64,000 bases of DNA, from the NCBI GenBank assembly GCA_029945375.1, contig CM057064.1, positions 1,116,001 to 1,180,000 on the forward strand, in the 5' to 3' direction. The DNA comes from Agaricus subrufescens (taxonomy: Eukaryota > Basidiomycota > Agaricomycetes > Agaricales > Agaricaceae). Below the pieces are notes generated by a model. That model searched no databases. It had not been told where the DNA came from and worked only from the letters and a program-made list of their open reading frames with translations. A program made the translations under genes and the position numbers. Position 1 is the first letter of the stretch. Each line of letters opens with the position of its first letter. Below are positions 1-11,995 of the stretch, piece by piece.

Positions 1-738
1 TTCAAAGCTCACAGATGAGTTTGGGGCAGCAAGAATGAATGTTTAAATTAGGAGCTCAGCAGTATGGAATGCTCAGCGGAGTCCGGACTGAGCGGACTCA
101 GTGGAATACATGAGGCACGTGCTCAGCATCAAATAATTATAACTAGACTAGTCTATGTCATCTCCTTCCACGTTTGTGATAATACGCGAAATTAAGCGAG
201 ATCATGAGATAACAAATGGCGTCAGCGACTATGTATACTTTGGCGGTACACATTCATTACTTACTAAATTATTTGACCGCTAATTCCTGTGACGACTTGA
301 AATTAATATGGCTGGGTGAAATATTTTTTCACAACAGCAGTGAGCGGTGTAAGTCACAAGGGCACTTATTCGAACTCTCGACAGGTTTCGGATTGTGATA
401 CAGTCAGCGTGTCTACTAGTCCGAAACCCTAAAACCACGAGATTTACTGTGGAACCTTCGACTGACACCACCCACTGAGTAACACTGGCGCTTACTTTCT
501 TCTCGCCCTATGCCATTCTTTCAAGAGTCTGATGAAGTTACTGTGAACAGTAGCAATCTTTTCGACATACATGGTTCTGCCAACGTCATCAGCATTGGAC
601 TTGATACTAGTAAGCATACTCCTAACGAATGTGGCGTATATCGACAAAGGTTCTTGTGCAATGAGAGAAAGGACAAGGTATAGAGTGTTCAAGTGAGTTC
701 TATCTTTAACATGAAGCAATCCACGATTCAGATTCTCG
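1..738. repeat. Direct repeat, copy 1 (NLR 5' region)
   Basis: This stretch is a diverged direct copy of about 2519-3229. Both begin with the shared word ttcaaagctcaca and stay recognisably alignable through the leader, the NLR start codon, the first NLR intron and the beginning of NLR exon 2, after which they part (around 738 and 3229). Many substitutions and small indels separate them, so the duplication is not recent. The repeats flank the F-box gene. Similarity was judged by eye, so the exact boundaries and percent identity are not established. The left end of copy 1 is cut by the window edge. Confidence 0.8.
510..738 (+). pseudogene. Truncated 5' fragment of an NLR-like gene
   Basis: The fragment starts with MPFFQES, like the intact gene downstream. 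It keeps a first exon of the same length (510-609, 100 nt) and the same intron position (610-665, donor GTAAGC, acceptor GAG). Exon 2 aligns with the intact copy but hits TAA at 707-709 where the intact copy reads CAA (Gln). Similarity ends near 738, long before the NACHT P-loop. It is therefore a broken duplicate that could encode at most a short N-terminal peptide. Whether it is transcribed cannot be seen. Confidence 0.72.
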
Positions 739-895
739 GGCATTTGAACGAGAAGATTAGAAAAATAATTGAAGAAGTAGTAGGACTCGAGAAAATAAAG
801 GGAATAAGACTCGAAGCAAAGGATAACACTTATCACCGTAGAGACCATCGCAGCACAAAATCAAAACAAAAACCATTCGAATATTGAAGCATTCC

Positions 896-2467
896 TCAGC
901 CAGCCGGAACAATATCGACTACGTACAGTCCTTCATTAAAATGAATTGACCGTCCTGTATCTTCATCAAATTCCCAGAGGCTAGGCAGCCGATCCTGAGC
1001 TAACGAGGTGTAGACTAGATCACCACTTATCGACGACGTGTAAGCCCATTCATGACTGATGAATGACATTCCGTCGGGCCTTTTGTACGACAATGAAATG
1101 AATATACCGAGTCTGAGATAAGCGTCTTCCCTGTGTACGAATTTGCCTAGCTCAACAGTACGTGGAGGAAGCTTGCTATCATGAGGTATAACAAGTCCCT
1201 GAAGTGTTAAGACGAAGACGCGATCACGGGAATGCATTCCATTATTCCTCGGCCATTCGACCAGAGTCATCAGTGACGCTCCAGGCGTCCAACAGATTCT
1301 GGAACAGATAGCTGACATTTTATAGATTTTGTGCAATAAGTTGATCGAAGTCGACGACTCTACGCTGAAGATGTGGCAGAAAGTTTGACCGAAGAAATCG
1401 ACAGCAAAAATGTCTTTGTTGATGAATTGAATGCCCTGTCCATAAGAGTTATGAGTCGTCTTTGGAGCGATGTTTAAGACAGGGCACAGACCCAAGGAGA
1501 CTCTGGTAGTGGAACAGTATGACAGTCGATCAAGGGAGAATCAAAGCATCCTAGGGTTTGTCGATAATCAAAGATCTCCAGTTTATGACCGATAGTTGAT
1601 GACGCGCCTCGAATAAAATAACGGCAGTTGAGAGTACATAGAGAGAATGATGCATCTTTAGCTAGACTTCCAAATGTAGCGATGATTTGAGCTACAAGAG
1701 TAGCACTCGCACCATGGCCAACCAGATTGACTTGATAGATAAATACGTGGAAAATTTGTAGACCATCCTCTAAAGTGTTGTCAGCCTCATTGGACATGAC
1801 CCGAGCTCTCACGCACCATCATTGGTACGAAAAATTACACCGTAATGGAAAGACGGTCGTGATGCTTCATGGTCTATCCATATACAGTGCGCAAACATCG
1901 GACAGCTACCAATGCTTGGATTAACATCTCTTGGATTGAGTAAGAGATGCTGTTTCAAATCGATGTTGTCCAGGTCAAAGAAATAAACGAGCATATCTGA
2001 GTATGTCACTAAAAGCCATCGACCACCTGGGATGAACTGTATATATTCATACGCTCCCATCGGTCTAGAACTTTCAAGATGGCGAATTTTCAACTTCCAG
2101 GGGACACCGCCTCTGATAGGGATGCGCCGCACTGTCCACTGTTCCAGTTCAGTAATAGTATAGTTATCCAACCCTTCTTCTGGTGGAGTGATGTGATGTC
2201 CTTTACAGAGTCGAAGAATCCAAATGTACCAGAATTGGCGCGTCATCATGGCAGAGTGTATCGCCTTGCACGTCTTTCATTTATCAGACGTTGCTTGTAA
2301 AAAATAAAATAGAAAAATGAAGACAAGCTACGCACCAGCTTAAGGGTAAGTATATCTGAGCAGTCTACAAGGGTCAAGATATGGGATAAGACCTCAAAGG
2401 GCAGCGACGTGAGCCCTCGAGAATCTTGGACATGGGTCGGCGCCCCAACAGTCCGAGTATTCTCCAT
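896..2467 (-). CDS. F-box domain protein
   Basis: Spliced model of four exons on the minus strand: 2336-2467, 1817-2273, 1492-1769 and 896-1435, giving 468 codons in frame. The N-terminus carries an F-box (about residues 17-52: LPFEVLSHILTLVD, then LTLKLTCKAIHSAM across the first intron), the Skp1-binding module of SCF ubiquitin ligases. The rest (about 420 residues) is a beta-rich region without a named domain, as in many agaricomycete F-box proteins; it may be a substrate receptor. Substrate unknown. Introns are 57, 62 and 47-56 nt. The gene sits between the two NLR 5' repeats and points away from the intact NLR gene. The F-box call rests on the short N-terminal motif and fold pattern. Confidence 0.72.
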
Positions 2468-2509
2468 TATTGCTTGTTCGTGCCGCGAAGTACAGTGTGT
2501 TTAGACTGC

Positions 2510-2836
2510 TCAGAGAGGTTCAAAGCTCACAGGTGGGTTTCGCGCGACGAGATTGAATGCTTGAATTAAGAGCACTGCGGATGTAGCCATCACCTGATCA
2601 GTGATCATCAAATAATAGTCTATCTCACCTCCTTCCACGTTTGTGATAATACGCGCAGTTAGGCGCGACCATGAGGTAAACCAATGGTATCGGCGGCTAT
2701 GTATACTTCTTTGGCGGTACAGTTTCATCACCTCCTGAATCATTTGGTCACTGATTCCTGTCGGCGACTCGAAATCAAAATAGCTGGGTGAAGTATCACC
2801 AAGGTTCGCAACTACGGTGAACGATGTAAGTCGCAA
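2510..2836 (-). CDS. Hypothetical open frame, possibly a gene remnant
   Basis: A 108-codon minus-strand frame runs from about residue RLTSFTVVANLG to NPPVSFEPL and stop. Its composition looks protein-like (hydrophobic alternation, YHWF and SRLTARII segments), and it lies antisense to the leader of the NLR gene inside repeat copy 2. No ATG begins it: the first in-frame start is TTG, and a TAG lies just upstream, which could instead be the acceptor of an upstream exon (AATAG). The equivalent frame in repeat copy 1 is broken by shifts and stops. No family recognised. It may be the last exon of a small gene, or a remnant. Confidence 0.3.
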   Translation of the reverse strand: MRLTSFTVVANLGDTSPSYFDFESPTGISDQMIQEVMKLYRQRSIHSRRYHWFTSWSRLTARIITNVEGGEIDYYLMITDQVMATSAVLLIQAFNLVARNPPVSFEPL

Positions 2837-3229
2837 GGGCGCCTATTCGGACTCTCGACAGGCTTCGAATTTTGATACAGTCAGGGTGCCTACTAGTCCG
2901 AAACTTTAAAGCCACGAGGTTGACTATGGAATCCTCGACTTTTACTGACACCACCACCTACCGAGTAACACTGCCGCTTACACTCCCCTCCTCCTATGCC
3001 ATTCTTTCAAGAATCTAATAGCACTACTGTGAACAGTAGTAATTTTATCGAGATGCAGGGGCCTGCCAATGTCGTCAACATTGGAACTGATATTAGTGAG
3101 CATCTTCCCATTGAACGCGACTCACGTTGACAAAGGTTCTTGTGCAATAAGGGAAAGGACAAGGTATTGGGCGTCTGTGCGAGTTCTACCTTCAACATGA
3201 AGCGATTCACGATTCGGATTCTCGTGGCC
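2519..3229. repeat. Direct repeat, copy 2 (NLR 5' region)
   Basis: Partner of the repeat at 1-738, offset by about 2518 bp in the same orientation. It contains the leader, start codon, first intron and early exon 2 of the intact NACHT gene, plus the antisense frame ending at 2510. It differs from copy 1 mainly by point changes and short gaps, and it lacks the in-frame stop seen in copy 1. Confidence 0.8.
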
Positions 3230-5262
3230 CTCTTGGGTGTCACCCTGGCACTCGGGAAGAATACATTCGTAATATCACCGGCTGGGGCAGAAGAGACTGG
3301 AAATCAGCGAAACGGGCATTCTTGATGACTGGCCCAGCCGGGGCGGGCAAGTCGGCCATCGCCCGGACATGCGCACAAGAGCTGAAGGCTAGCGGCAACC
3401 TTGGGGCGTCATTCTTCTTTTACCGACCCAGTCGTTGGAACGATCCAAAGAAATTCATCCCAACCATTGTCTATCAACTCACGACACGGTATCCTGCTTA
3501 CCGTGACAGTGTCGACGCTATTATCCTCGAAAATCCTCTCGTGCTTGATAAGGCAATTGACGTCCAATTCCTGGAGCTCCTCGTGAAACCGCTCCGGCAG
3601 CTAAACGTTAATGGCAGAAACGTAGAAGCAGATTTGGTCATTATCGTCGATGGCCTCGATGAATGTGCCAACGTGAATGCGCAAACTGAAATCATAAACC
3701 TCGTCACAAAGTCTGTCCACGAGGAAACAACACCGTTCTTATGGGCATTTTTCAGCCGCCCTGAACCTCCTATCACCTCCGCCTTCTCATCCAGAATCGC
3801 CACAAATATTTCTTGGACGCTGCCGCTCACACTCTCTGGTACTGCAAATAGCGACATTGAAGCGTATTTCCGCGGCAGCTTCCAGATGATCCGTGCCAAG
3901 TATAGGATCCCTGCCAGTGTGACCTGGCCCCTATGCGCGGATATTCACCGCCTCGTCTCTCAATCGGCGGGGTTGTTTGTGTATGCGGTTACTGCTATCC
4001 GATATATTGATGGATTCGAAAACGGGACATCTAGGCTCAGGGAGCGGCTGGGTGAAGTATTGGAACTGAAACCAAGGTCGAAGGGCGTCCCTTTTTCGGC
4101 TTTGGACCAACTTTACCTACTGCTCATGATGCAGATACCCCCTGGGGTACTTTCTGATACCATGTCACTGCTCCGTCTTGACCAAAGCGCGGCGTACAGA
4201 AAATTTGGATTCAAGAACGACACTGGGAAACGCAGCCTCCAGAAACGTACAAAAATTGATTCCTATTGCTCGGCTCTTGGCCTTTCTACAGAAGAGTTTT
4301 ACGTAGCCATCGGCAACTTGTATTCCGTACTGGAGGTGATAGAATCCGAAGATCGGAAGCCAACCAGTTTTCGATTCTATCACAGATCATTTCTTGATTT
4401 CCTTCTAGATCAAAAGAGGTCTAGAAAATATTTTGTTCACTCGACAGGCGTTCATCAGCGTTGCTTAGAGAGGGTAATTCGTGTATTAAGTGGCGAGCCC
4501 CGTGAGCATCCAAACTCTGGTTTTATTTGATAACATACATACTCAACTATTTTGGTGGTACAGTTTCATACGGATTCCCCTTACAAGCATTTTTCACGCT
4601 AGTAGAAGAACATAATGGGATACTGGAGAGGGACATTTTGCAACAAATCTCACAAATTGACTGGAGACGGTGTTGTGACAACAAGGACTCTGGATTTCAA
4701 GTCAGTTTCACCAATTTCATTAAAAAGGTTTGACACCGCTGTCTTATATATGAGAAGAAAATGTTATTGACACGAACAATACTAGATTCCGGTGCATTGG
4801 CTTCCCTGGATCATACGTCCGTCCCGCGACAATACTCCCTCCTTTTTCCACATCCTGAAATCCCACCTTCTCAGACGTTCCTTCGGCTTCCATCTCTGGA
4901 AGCTATCACAGAGCATCTGGCAGCAAATGCCGGCCATGTTATCACCACGCCATCATACAGCAAAGGCTTACTTTCTAGGACTAGGTGAAAAAAAATTGCT
5001 GATAGAGAGAGACCATGTAAGGGCGCGTTGGCGTGTCGTCTCAGAGACAATTCTTGTTTCCGAGAGCGAGTCTATTCTCATTTATCTTTCGGCATTCTCG
5101 ATTTTCACTTTTTTTGTGGTGCCGGTTTATTTGGAGGGTCTTCGCCCAGCTAATCTGAGAAGGATAGAGGATACTTTTAACGTTTTTTGTGGTGCTAGTC
5201 TACTTGGGGGGTTTCCGCCTGGGCTTCGGAAGAGGATAGGATACCTTCCGTATTTTCCTTGA
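2996..5262 (+). CDS. NACHT-domain NTPase (NLR-like)
   Basis: Model: exons 2996-3095, 3152-4519, 4564-4727 and 4786-5262, 702 residues. The short N-terminal exon (MPFFQES..., then NVVNIGTDI) resembles the usual lead of agaricomycete NACHT proteins, followed by HPGTREEYIRNI and the NTPase core. Walker A is GPAGAGKSAI (about residue 92) and Walker B is LVIIVDGLDEC (about residue 205); STAND proteins of this type act as oligomerising switches in non-self recognition or cell death. No WD40, ankyrin or TPR repeats follow, so the sensor part is missing or unrecognised. The last two introns use weak donors (GTTTTA, GTTTGA), so the C-terminal third is uncertain. A broken copy of the 5' end lies upstream. 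The true frame joins across the first intron (56 nt), so an ATG at 3322 is internal. Confidence 0.72.
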
Positions 5263-6690
5263 TGCAGTAGCTGAGAAAATGCAATAGCCTTCTTTTTCTG
5301 TAGCTGGGGCAGACACTTGCTGAGAATTGAGAGAACATGACGCAATCTGTGTTTTGTAAGTTCGTTGTAAGAGGTGTGACGTTACACTTACGATACAAGC
5401 AAGAGGTACGCATACACTAGAGTATGGAGAGGGAAGAATATGAAATGGGAAAGAGAGAGGTGAGGTATCCGGTTATTCGGGTGTTCGTTTATATAGTTCG
5501 GTGCAGATCAGCGATCGGTAGTGATGTCATTGTAGGTCAGTCGTAAGCCCATGGTTACATTCGTGTAACCTATTAGGCCACTCAGGGTTAAGTCAAGGCA
5601 CATGCCATGAGATCAGAGGCTTCAGTGAACCCTGATCTCATGAGTCGACGAGAGCAGGTTTACGAGTCGATAATGTGATCACACCACCATTCAATAGTTT
5701 AACTTAGTCCTTCTCCCTGAACCGACCTTACAACATGGGATGATTACCCTAAAACCTCCCTCTTCATTTCAGTCCGGCCATCATTTCATTGGATTACAAC
5801 AGAATCTGAAATATAGTGTTCCACAAAAAAGAGGCCGCCATATATTCTAATCCAAAGGAAAATGTCAAGTCTAATCAGGAGGAGGACGGTGGAAGGGAAA
5901 AAAAAAACAAAAGGGGACGTTTTTGTAAAAAAAAACTCGAGACGAAAAAAAATATGTTCATACAATCGTAAGATAAGAGAGGGATGACGAGAGAGAGAGA
6001 CTAGACTAAAAAGAAAAAGAAAAAATGGTGAACATATTGAGGAGAGAGGAGAGAGAAAAAACATTAAGAGGAAGGAGCGAGCATTCATTAAGAAAGACAG
6101 GAAAAAAAAGAACTTGTGGTGGAATGGTGATATTGGTATGAAAGGTATGGGTGGGTGTATCATGGGGTATGACGATTCACAAAGAACGTCGATGGGGGGT
6201 AATATAGGAAAGAGAAAGAACAAAAAAAAAAAGAATAACAACAAAGATATGGCTGGATCTCAAACCAAAAAAAGGAATAGTTATACGAAATGTATAAAGA
6301 AAAAAATGCGACGATAGGTGTAATTTGCACACAAATCCCTCCAACCGAACAAGGGTATAATCCGAATGAAGAAATCACATATGAAACGTCGCCTCCTACC
6401 AGAAAAAAAAAGAAGTCAAAATGAAATTCAAAGAGTCGAAAAAGTACGAGGGGGTGAGGGTTGAGATAGAGGAGAATGGAGTTTAAAAAAAAATAGAACG
6501 AATGTGCGTGTGTATGTGCCTGTGTGTGTGCGTGTGACGAAAGTCCATACATGACATGAACTAGTACCAGAATGTGAGAGAACAAAAACAGAAAAATGAG
6601 GGAGAGACGAGGGAAGAGGAGGGTAAACGCGTCAGGAAACGAAACAAGAACCCGAACAGTGGAAAACCTAAAAAAAATGAATGACACAGC
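5263..6690. other. Intergenic; A-rich tract (U-rich 3' flank of the minus-strand gene)
   Basis: No convincing coding frame. From about 5780 to 6690 the plus strand is very A/G-rich with many runs of 6-9 A. In the sense of the minus-strand gene ending at 6758 this is a long U/C-rich 3' flank. The long minus-strand frames across it are phenylalanine/leucine/serine-rich artefacts of the T-runs. A short GT-rich microsatellite lies near 6503-6535. Confidence 0.6.
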
Positions 6691-6757
6691 CTGCAAAAAG
6701 GGTCAAGGAAGAATCAACAGTGCAGAAAAACCGACCACTCTCGACTTTCCGGTTTCC

Positions 6758-9395
6758 TCACATAACCACGCACTTACAACAGCCACCACCACCTTCCTCA
6801 ACCTCAACAGGTTCTTCCTTCCGAGGTACCCCCATACTAGGAACGACGTGTACAACATTGTTCGTCGAGTATTCTGCAAACGGCATCGACACCGGCATCC
6901 GAACATGATCCCGAACAGGCGAAACTTCACTCATTTGGATATCACCATTCCTCTCCGGTTCTTGCTCTAGTAGCGACCCAGGCTCAACCTCCTCCAGAAC
7001 ATCCTCTTGGATCCTAGCCGTCGTCCGATTACCCGCAGGAGGAGGCAGAGTTTGACCCCCAAACTCAGTCGTCTCCCTTTCACCATCGTTACTCTGACCG
7101 CGTCGAATTTTTGTACCATCAAATCCAAACGTACCGGGAGCCTCAAGGGTAATCAGAGGACGAGGGTTGACTGATGACACGAATGACTCACAGGTGCTAT
7201 TGGTGCTTCTGCTGGTTTCCTCTGCTGCGGACTACCATCAGCCTTTTCATAATAGTCTTCTAGTCCCTTTTTCCGAGCTACAACAGGAATGACAACCTAA
7301 AATGACCAAACCCGAGGCATAAGTACACGTCTAAAGCCGGGGACCCAAGAACAGGGCAGCCAGGGCTAGAAGCATATCAACGTACATCATCCCAATTCCC
7401 CTCTCCAGGCTTCGGCTGCGTCCACGAAGGGATCGCATCAGCCATGTCCATTCCATCATCATCATCTCCCCCAGGACTCGGATATTGAGCAGAACTTCTC
7501 CTCGAATCATCCGGCGTTCTATTGATTGATGTAGATTTCTTCGCCGCACTCCTAGGCTTCGAAGATTTGACAGTCGTTTTGGGACTTTTGGGACCAGCTC
7601 CTGTACGAGCCCTTTTAGCCGCTGATCCAGGGGCGGCGGCAGTATGCGGACCTGGGGAGATACCGCGTTTATTGTGTGAAGATGAGGAAGGCGTTGAAGG
7701 TAGAGCAGTGGCAGCACGAGGGCCTGGAGAAACACCACGTTTGATGTGATTATGCGAAGATGAAGACGGAGTTGAAGATGAAAATGAGTTTGACGCCTTG
7801 CGACCCGGGGTTGTCGCGGAAGGCAAAGATGTTGAAGGTGGCATGTGTGGTGATGGAGGCGTAGGAGTTAAATCCACAACACCGTGTTGTAGCTGAGATT
7901 TATTACTATTAGAGATCGTTGGTGTCGACGTTCTTGACTCGGATGATTTTCGCTCAGACGAGTATGTGGGTATTCGACTGGCAGAGCTGCCTCGTCTTGA
8001 TTTTGGCTTCGGCGTGGGTGTCGTCGTTCTCGGTGCATGTTGTGATTCGATTGCAGATGGTGTTGGTGTTACGGTTCTCGTTCCCGCCTCATAAGATGTT
8101 GGTGGACTATGTGTCGATGAATCCGTGTGTCCATTCATTGACATGCCCGTCGTAGTAATATCCCCTACACCTGCTATGAAATCATAATCTGAATCGTGGT
8201 TCGAAAATCGCCACTGTTTCCGGCTGTGATGTGAGATAGATCCGAGGTCTGAACCATCCCCAGACTCTAAGTCTGTCAATGGATCCTCGTCCAGAACCCT
8301 TCCGAGACGCGTTGCCAACTCCCCCTGATCAATGATATCATCCAAATACAAGCTTTCCCTTTGCCTCATCCTCGAACTAATCCCCGCAAGGCTGTCTGCT
8401 CGCTTCCTAGAAACACTTAAAACGCGATGTTCTTCTAACGCTTGTAGCGCAGCCCGCCGGTTCGCAATAGCTTTTCGTTTGTTGTTGATAGCGTGTCCGT
8501 AATTCGCAATATCCAACATCTCTTGACGTTTACCGGTGCGCAGCTCACCAACGCCACCGTTCCGCGACACTTCGCCTCGATACCAGTGTTCAAACTGTTT
8601 TTCAGCAGAGGAATTGGACTCCATGGAAGCAACGGAATCTTGGGGCCGATGATTACCAAATTCCCCCACGGGACCACTAATTTCGTATATCGAAGAGGTG
8701 GACGAGCTGGCAGTATTGAATGGTGCGGGCTCGTTTATTATGCGCGAAGGTTGACTCGGACCGAGATTGGCATGAGAGGAGTGGGAAGATGGAAAGTGGA
8801 ATGGGCGAGTTTCGCCCGGATAGGGTGCATAAGGGCCGGATGACTGTGTAGGTGTCGTATGAGGGGACAAGGGGCTGACACCATTGACGGCGGTGCCATT
8901 CATGAGAGGCGTAGCGGGAACACTGACGCTCGTCTGATTGCCAGAGGGGCCACGGGATGCTTTGGGTATACGAGTCGGCTTTGAACCCAAGTGCGGTGAA
9001 CGCGACGTGATGTTCGTCGAACTAGTGTCTGTGCTTTGCCTAGTCAGGCGGGCCGATCCGTTCATTTGTAGAGAACCATCCACAGCAGAGTATGTCCGCG
9101 CGCGCTGGAACGATGTCGCCGCCATGGGCTTGTGTACAGGCTGAGCACCATTGACACGAGTAGTTGTACCATTCGCGGGGATGTAATGATCGGAGGGTGA
9201 GTGTTCGTGAGGTTGGTTGCCAGGGCTGGGGCGTTGACGACTGGGATTGCTGCCGCCAGCTACACCTAGTTGGCGGTAATAGCTCTGTTGCGAGTTCTGT
9301 GGGGAACCACTGCCAGTCGAGGCAGGCGCAGCAGGGTTGGCGAAGGTGGCAAAGGCAAAATCATCAATGTTGGATGACACGGAGATGGCCGACAT
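6758..9395 (-). CDS. Large Ser/Pro/Thr-rich protein with C-terminal CaaX box
   Basis: Exons 7386-9395, 7192-7296 and 6758-7141 give 832 residues in frame; introns are 89 and 50 nt. Most of the protein is low complexity (Ser, Pro, Thr, Gly, Asn). One conserved-looking helical segment (about residues 268-370) includes FEHWYRGEVSRNGGVGEL, KRQEMLDIANYGHAINNK and LATRLGRVLDEDPL. The C-terminus is GGGGCCKCVVM, a CaaX motif with two preceding Cys, which predicts prenylation and palmitoylation at a membrane. The start MSAISVSSNIDDF was chosen because the upstream leader exon is joined by an intron (9431-9501) that does not keep an earlier ATG in frame. A further candidate intron (6691-6777) has its donor inside the CaaX codons. 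Function unknown; a membrane-anchored scaffold in cell polarity or cortex is only a guess. Confidence 0.75.
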
Positions 9396-10256
9396 ACGAC
9401 GAGAGAGCGTTCTGCTCTCATTTTCGAGGCCTGGATGGTGATGGCGGTGATGTGAGAGACGATAGATGGGATAGACCTGAACAGCAATCCGAAGAACTCA
9501 CGTTTCCGTAGCGCCGGCACAACCTCCTCGTCCCATGATGGATTCCGATGTGCGGACTGTGTGAGCGCCATACAGACGGGATACAACGCTACTTCTGGGC
9601 GTCAACCCGACCAGACACCGAGGACTCGGCCGTCGGAAAGGAAGGGCAGGAGGAGAGGCGAGGATAAGAAGGAGTAGGCAAATATTTGGAAGCCCTCGTG
9701 CGAACAAATCACCGAATTCCCTTTCAGTCACATTCCCCCGTTTATTTCTCGCCTCTTGCACAAGTAATTTAACGCAACCGACCTAGGAGACGAGCCGTGC
9801 ACAGAGTAACCTCTCGAGGTGGCAGACTAGAACACGCTATGTTACCGGGAGCCACACTGGGGGACCGCAAACTCCGGCTGGGAGTCCAGTGCAGAGGGAT
9901 TTACGGCATCGGGGAACTTGCAGACCACGAGACCGTCCTTCTCTCCCTCTTAGTCCAGATAGACTTCGTTCTCGCCTTAGTCTATTACCAAAACGCGGTA
10001 GTAGGTGTGCCGTACCCTCCCAACAGCAAAGTTATCGGCTCTTTCGCTGACTCACGGCTTCTGAGAGTCAAGGCGCACTGGGGGTATAAGCTTTGGCTGG
10101 ATCAGCTGCTTAATTACACAACATGAAAGTCGCGATCTTCAACCGACGAAAGGAGATAAGATAACCCAGGCTCTAGCCAAATACACACAAATACCTGGTT
10201 TTTTTGGCTCGTCGTCGGTCTCTGCAGCGAGCACACCCCAGTCCTGTCGCTGAACA
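9396..10256. promoter_or_regulatory. Divergent promoter region with a 5' leader intron
   Basis: Space between the CaaX gene (minus) and the L1-domain gene (plus). The minus-strand leader contains an intron at 9431-9501 (donor GTGAGT, acceptor CCAG) upstream of the start codon. The remaining roughly 700 bp hold no coding frame that I can support. No TATA box stands out on either side. Confidence 0.55.
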
Positions 10257-11995
10257 ATGGCCAAGGAAGACCTGATCGACGACAAGGTCGCCACCTCTCA
10301 GGTACAAAAAGCGGTCGACGCACTGCACGCTTACGAGTCTAAAGTACAAAAAGAACGCGAAGAGACCGAGCTCCTCTCTGGGAAGGAGCCCATCATATGG
10401 CTAAACGTCGCGGTCAAGCAAGTCGCCCCCAAGAACAAAGTCAAACCCCACAAAATGTACCCAAAATATATGCTCCCCTCGGACGAATCGCGCAACTGAC
10501 CCAATGTCCTTTCTTCAGTCCTATTGCTCACCCGATCATCGACCCCCGAACAACATCCATCTGCCTCATAACAAAAGATCCTCAGCGGGAATACAAGGAC
10601 CTCCTCGAAGAGCATAACATCAAGTTCATTTCCCGCGTCGTCGGCATTGCCAAACTCAAGGGCAAATTCAAAGCTTTCGAAGCTCGTCGACTGCTTCTCA
10701 AGGAAAACGGCCTCTTCCTCGCAGACGAAAGAGTGATACCCCTCCTTCCCAAACTCCTCGGCGCTAAATGGTTCGAGGCCAAAAAGTGCGTGTACATCTA
10801 CACCCGTCATCTCCACCTATTGACAAAAATAATTTTATTGTCCCCCGCATTCATTTTAACTTCTGTCCATGTACGACCTTACTCGCCTTCACACCCTGAT
10901 CATCCATCTCCATACACAATCAACATCTCACAATGTCAAATCGGGCCAACAACTAAATAGACAGCCCATACCCGTGTGCATGACGCGTAAAGATCTGAAA
11001 GGCGAGCTCGAGCGAGCCATCTGTTCGACATATATGCACCAGAATAACGGAACGTGCACGTACGTCTCTTCTCACTCGCGTCCCACTCGGCTGTTTCCTA
11101 ATATCATCCATCTATCACTCTAACATAAACTCTTACTCTTAATATGCATTGCAATACCCATACAATCCAAAAATACATCGCAAACATTAACAAATGCCCT
11201 CAATACCCGAATACATGACATCTGCAAATATCTCCTACATACATCAACAGTTCCATCAAGATCGGCACACTCTCGCACAAACCTTCTCAAGTAGTTTCAA
11301 ATATAGCCAAAGCTATTCCTGCCATTGCCGCACGTATTCCCGCCGGTTGGGATAACATCCAAAGTATCTTTATTAAAACCAACACAAGTGTTAGCCTACC
11401 GATTTGGAGCTGCAACCTAGATGAACGGTGGAGTGGGCTAAAGGAGGAGGAGGGAAAAGGAAAGAAAGCAGTGAAAAATAGCAAGGCTAAAGCTGGACCT
11501 GGAAAGGGAACAAAAAGGCCCGTCACCGAGGAGAGCGGTGACGGCGAGGATGAAGGCGATGATGTTGGTGAAGATGAAGACGTTACGGAGCAACCCCGAA
11601 AGAAAATGAAGACCAACAGTGCCGGTAAAATCAGCTCGCCGTCAACATCCTCCAAACTCAAAACGTCGCAAAAACCAACAGCTCAGTCACTAACCAAATC
11701 CAGAAAGCCAGCCACATCGTCCCCCGCCGATCCCGAAAAACAGCAACGACCCCAACTGAGAAATAAAACCCCGAAATCAGAATCTCGCGCCCAAGAGCAG
11801 CCTAAGCTCGAACAAGCAGCAAAGCCCACAGCTGCGGCGTTACCGAAAGTGGACATGAAAAAGAAACGCTCTGCTGCTGCGGGATCTCTGGAAAAGAAGA
11901 AGGAAAAAATCTTGAACAAGAAACTAGGTTCAGGTACCAAAACAAAGGATGCCAAGACAAAGATTTTGGGCAAGAAAGGCGCCTTGTCAGCTTGA
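10257..11995 (+). CDS. Ribosomal L1 domain-containing ribosome-biogenesis protein (Utp30/Cic1/RSL1D1 type)
   Basis: Exons 10257-10456, 10519-10785, 10961-11059 and 11251-11995 give 436 residues. The first half is a ribosomal L1 fold: EPIIWLNVAVKQVAPKNKVK, then HKIPIAHPI across the first intron, CLITKDPQREYKDLL, and the second domain with LLPKLLGAKWFEAKK. Family members (yeast Cic1 and Utp30, human RSL1D1) are nucleolar pre-ribosome assembly factors. The C-terminal third is highly charged (acidic stretch, then many Lys/Ala), typical of nucleolar proteins. Every splice junction restores the family sequence. Which yeast paralogue it corresponds to cannot be decided here. Confidence 0.88.

Noticed and set aside
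3140..3325. Signal-peptide-like frame MKRFTIRILVALLGVTLALG
   Set aside because: Wrong frame; the correct frame here is exon 2 of the NACHT gene (IHDSDSRG, HPGTREEY).
5786..6696. Long Phe/Leu/Ser-rich open frames on the minus strand
   Set aside because: They are products of T-runs in a U-rich 3' flank; there is no start context, motif or splice pattern.
9164..9511. Open frames on the plus strand over the start of the CaaX gene
   Set aside because: Shadows of low-complexity coding sequence; no motif and no splice continuation.
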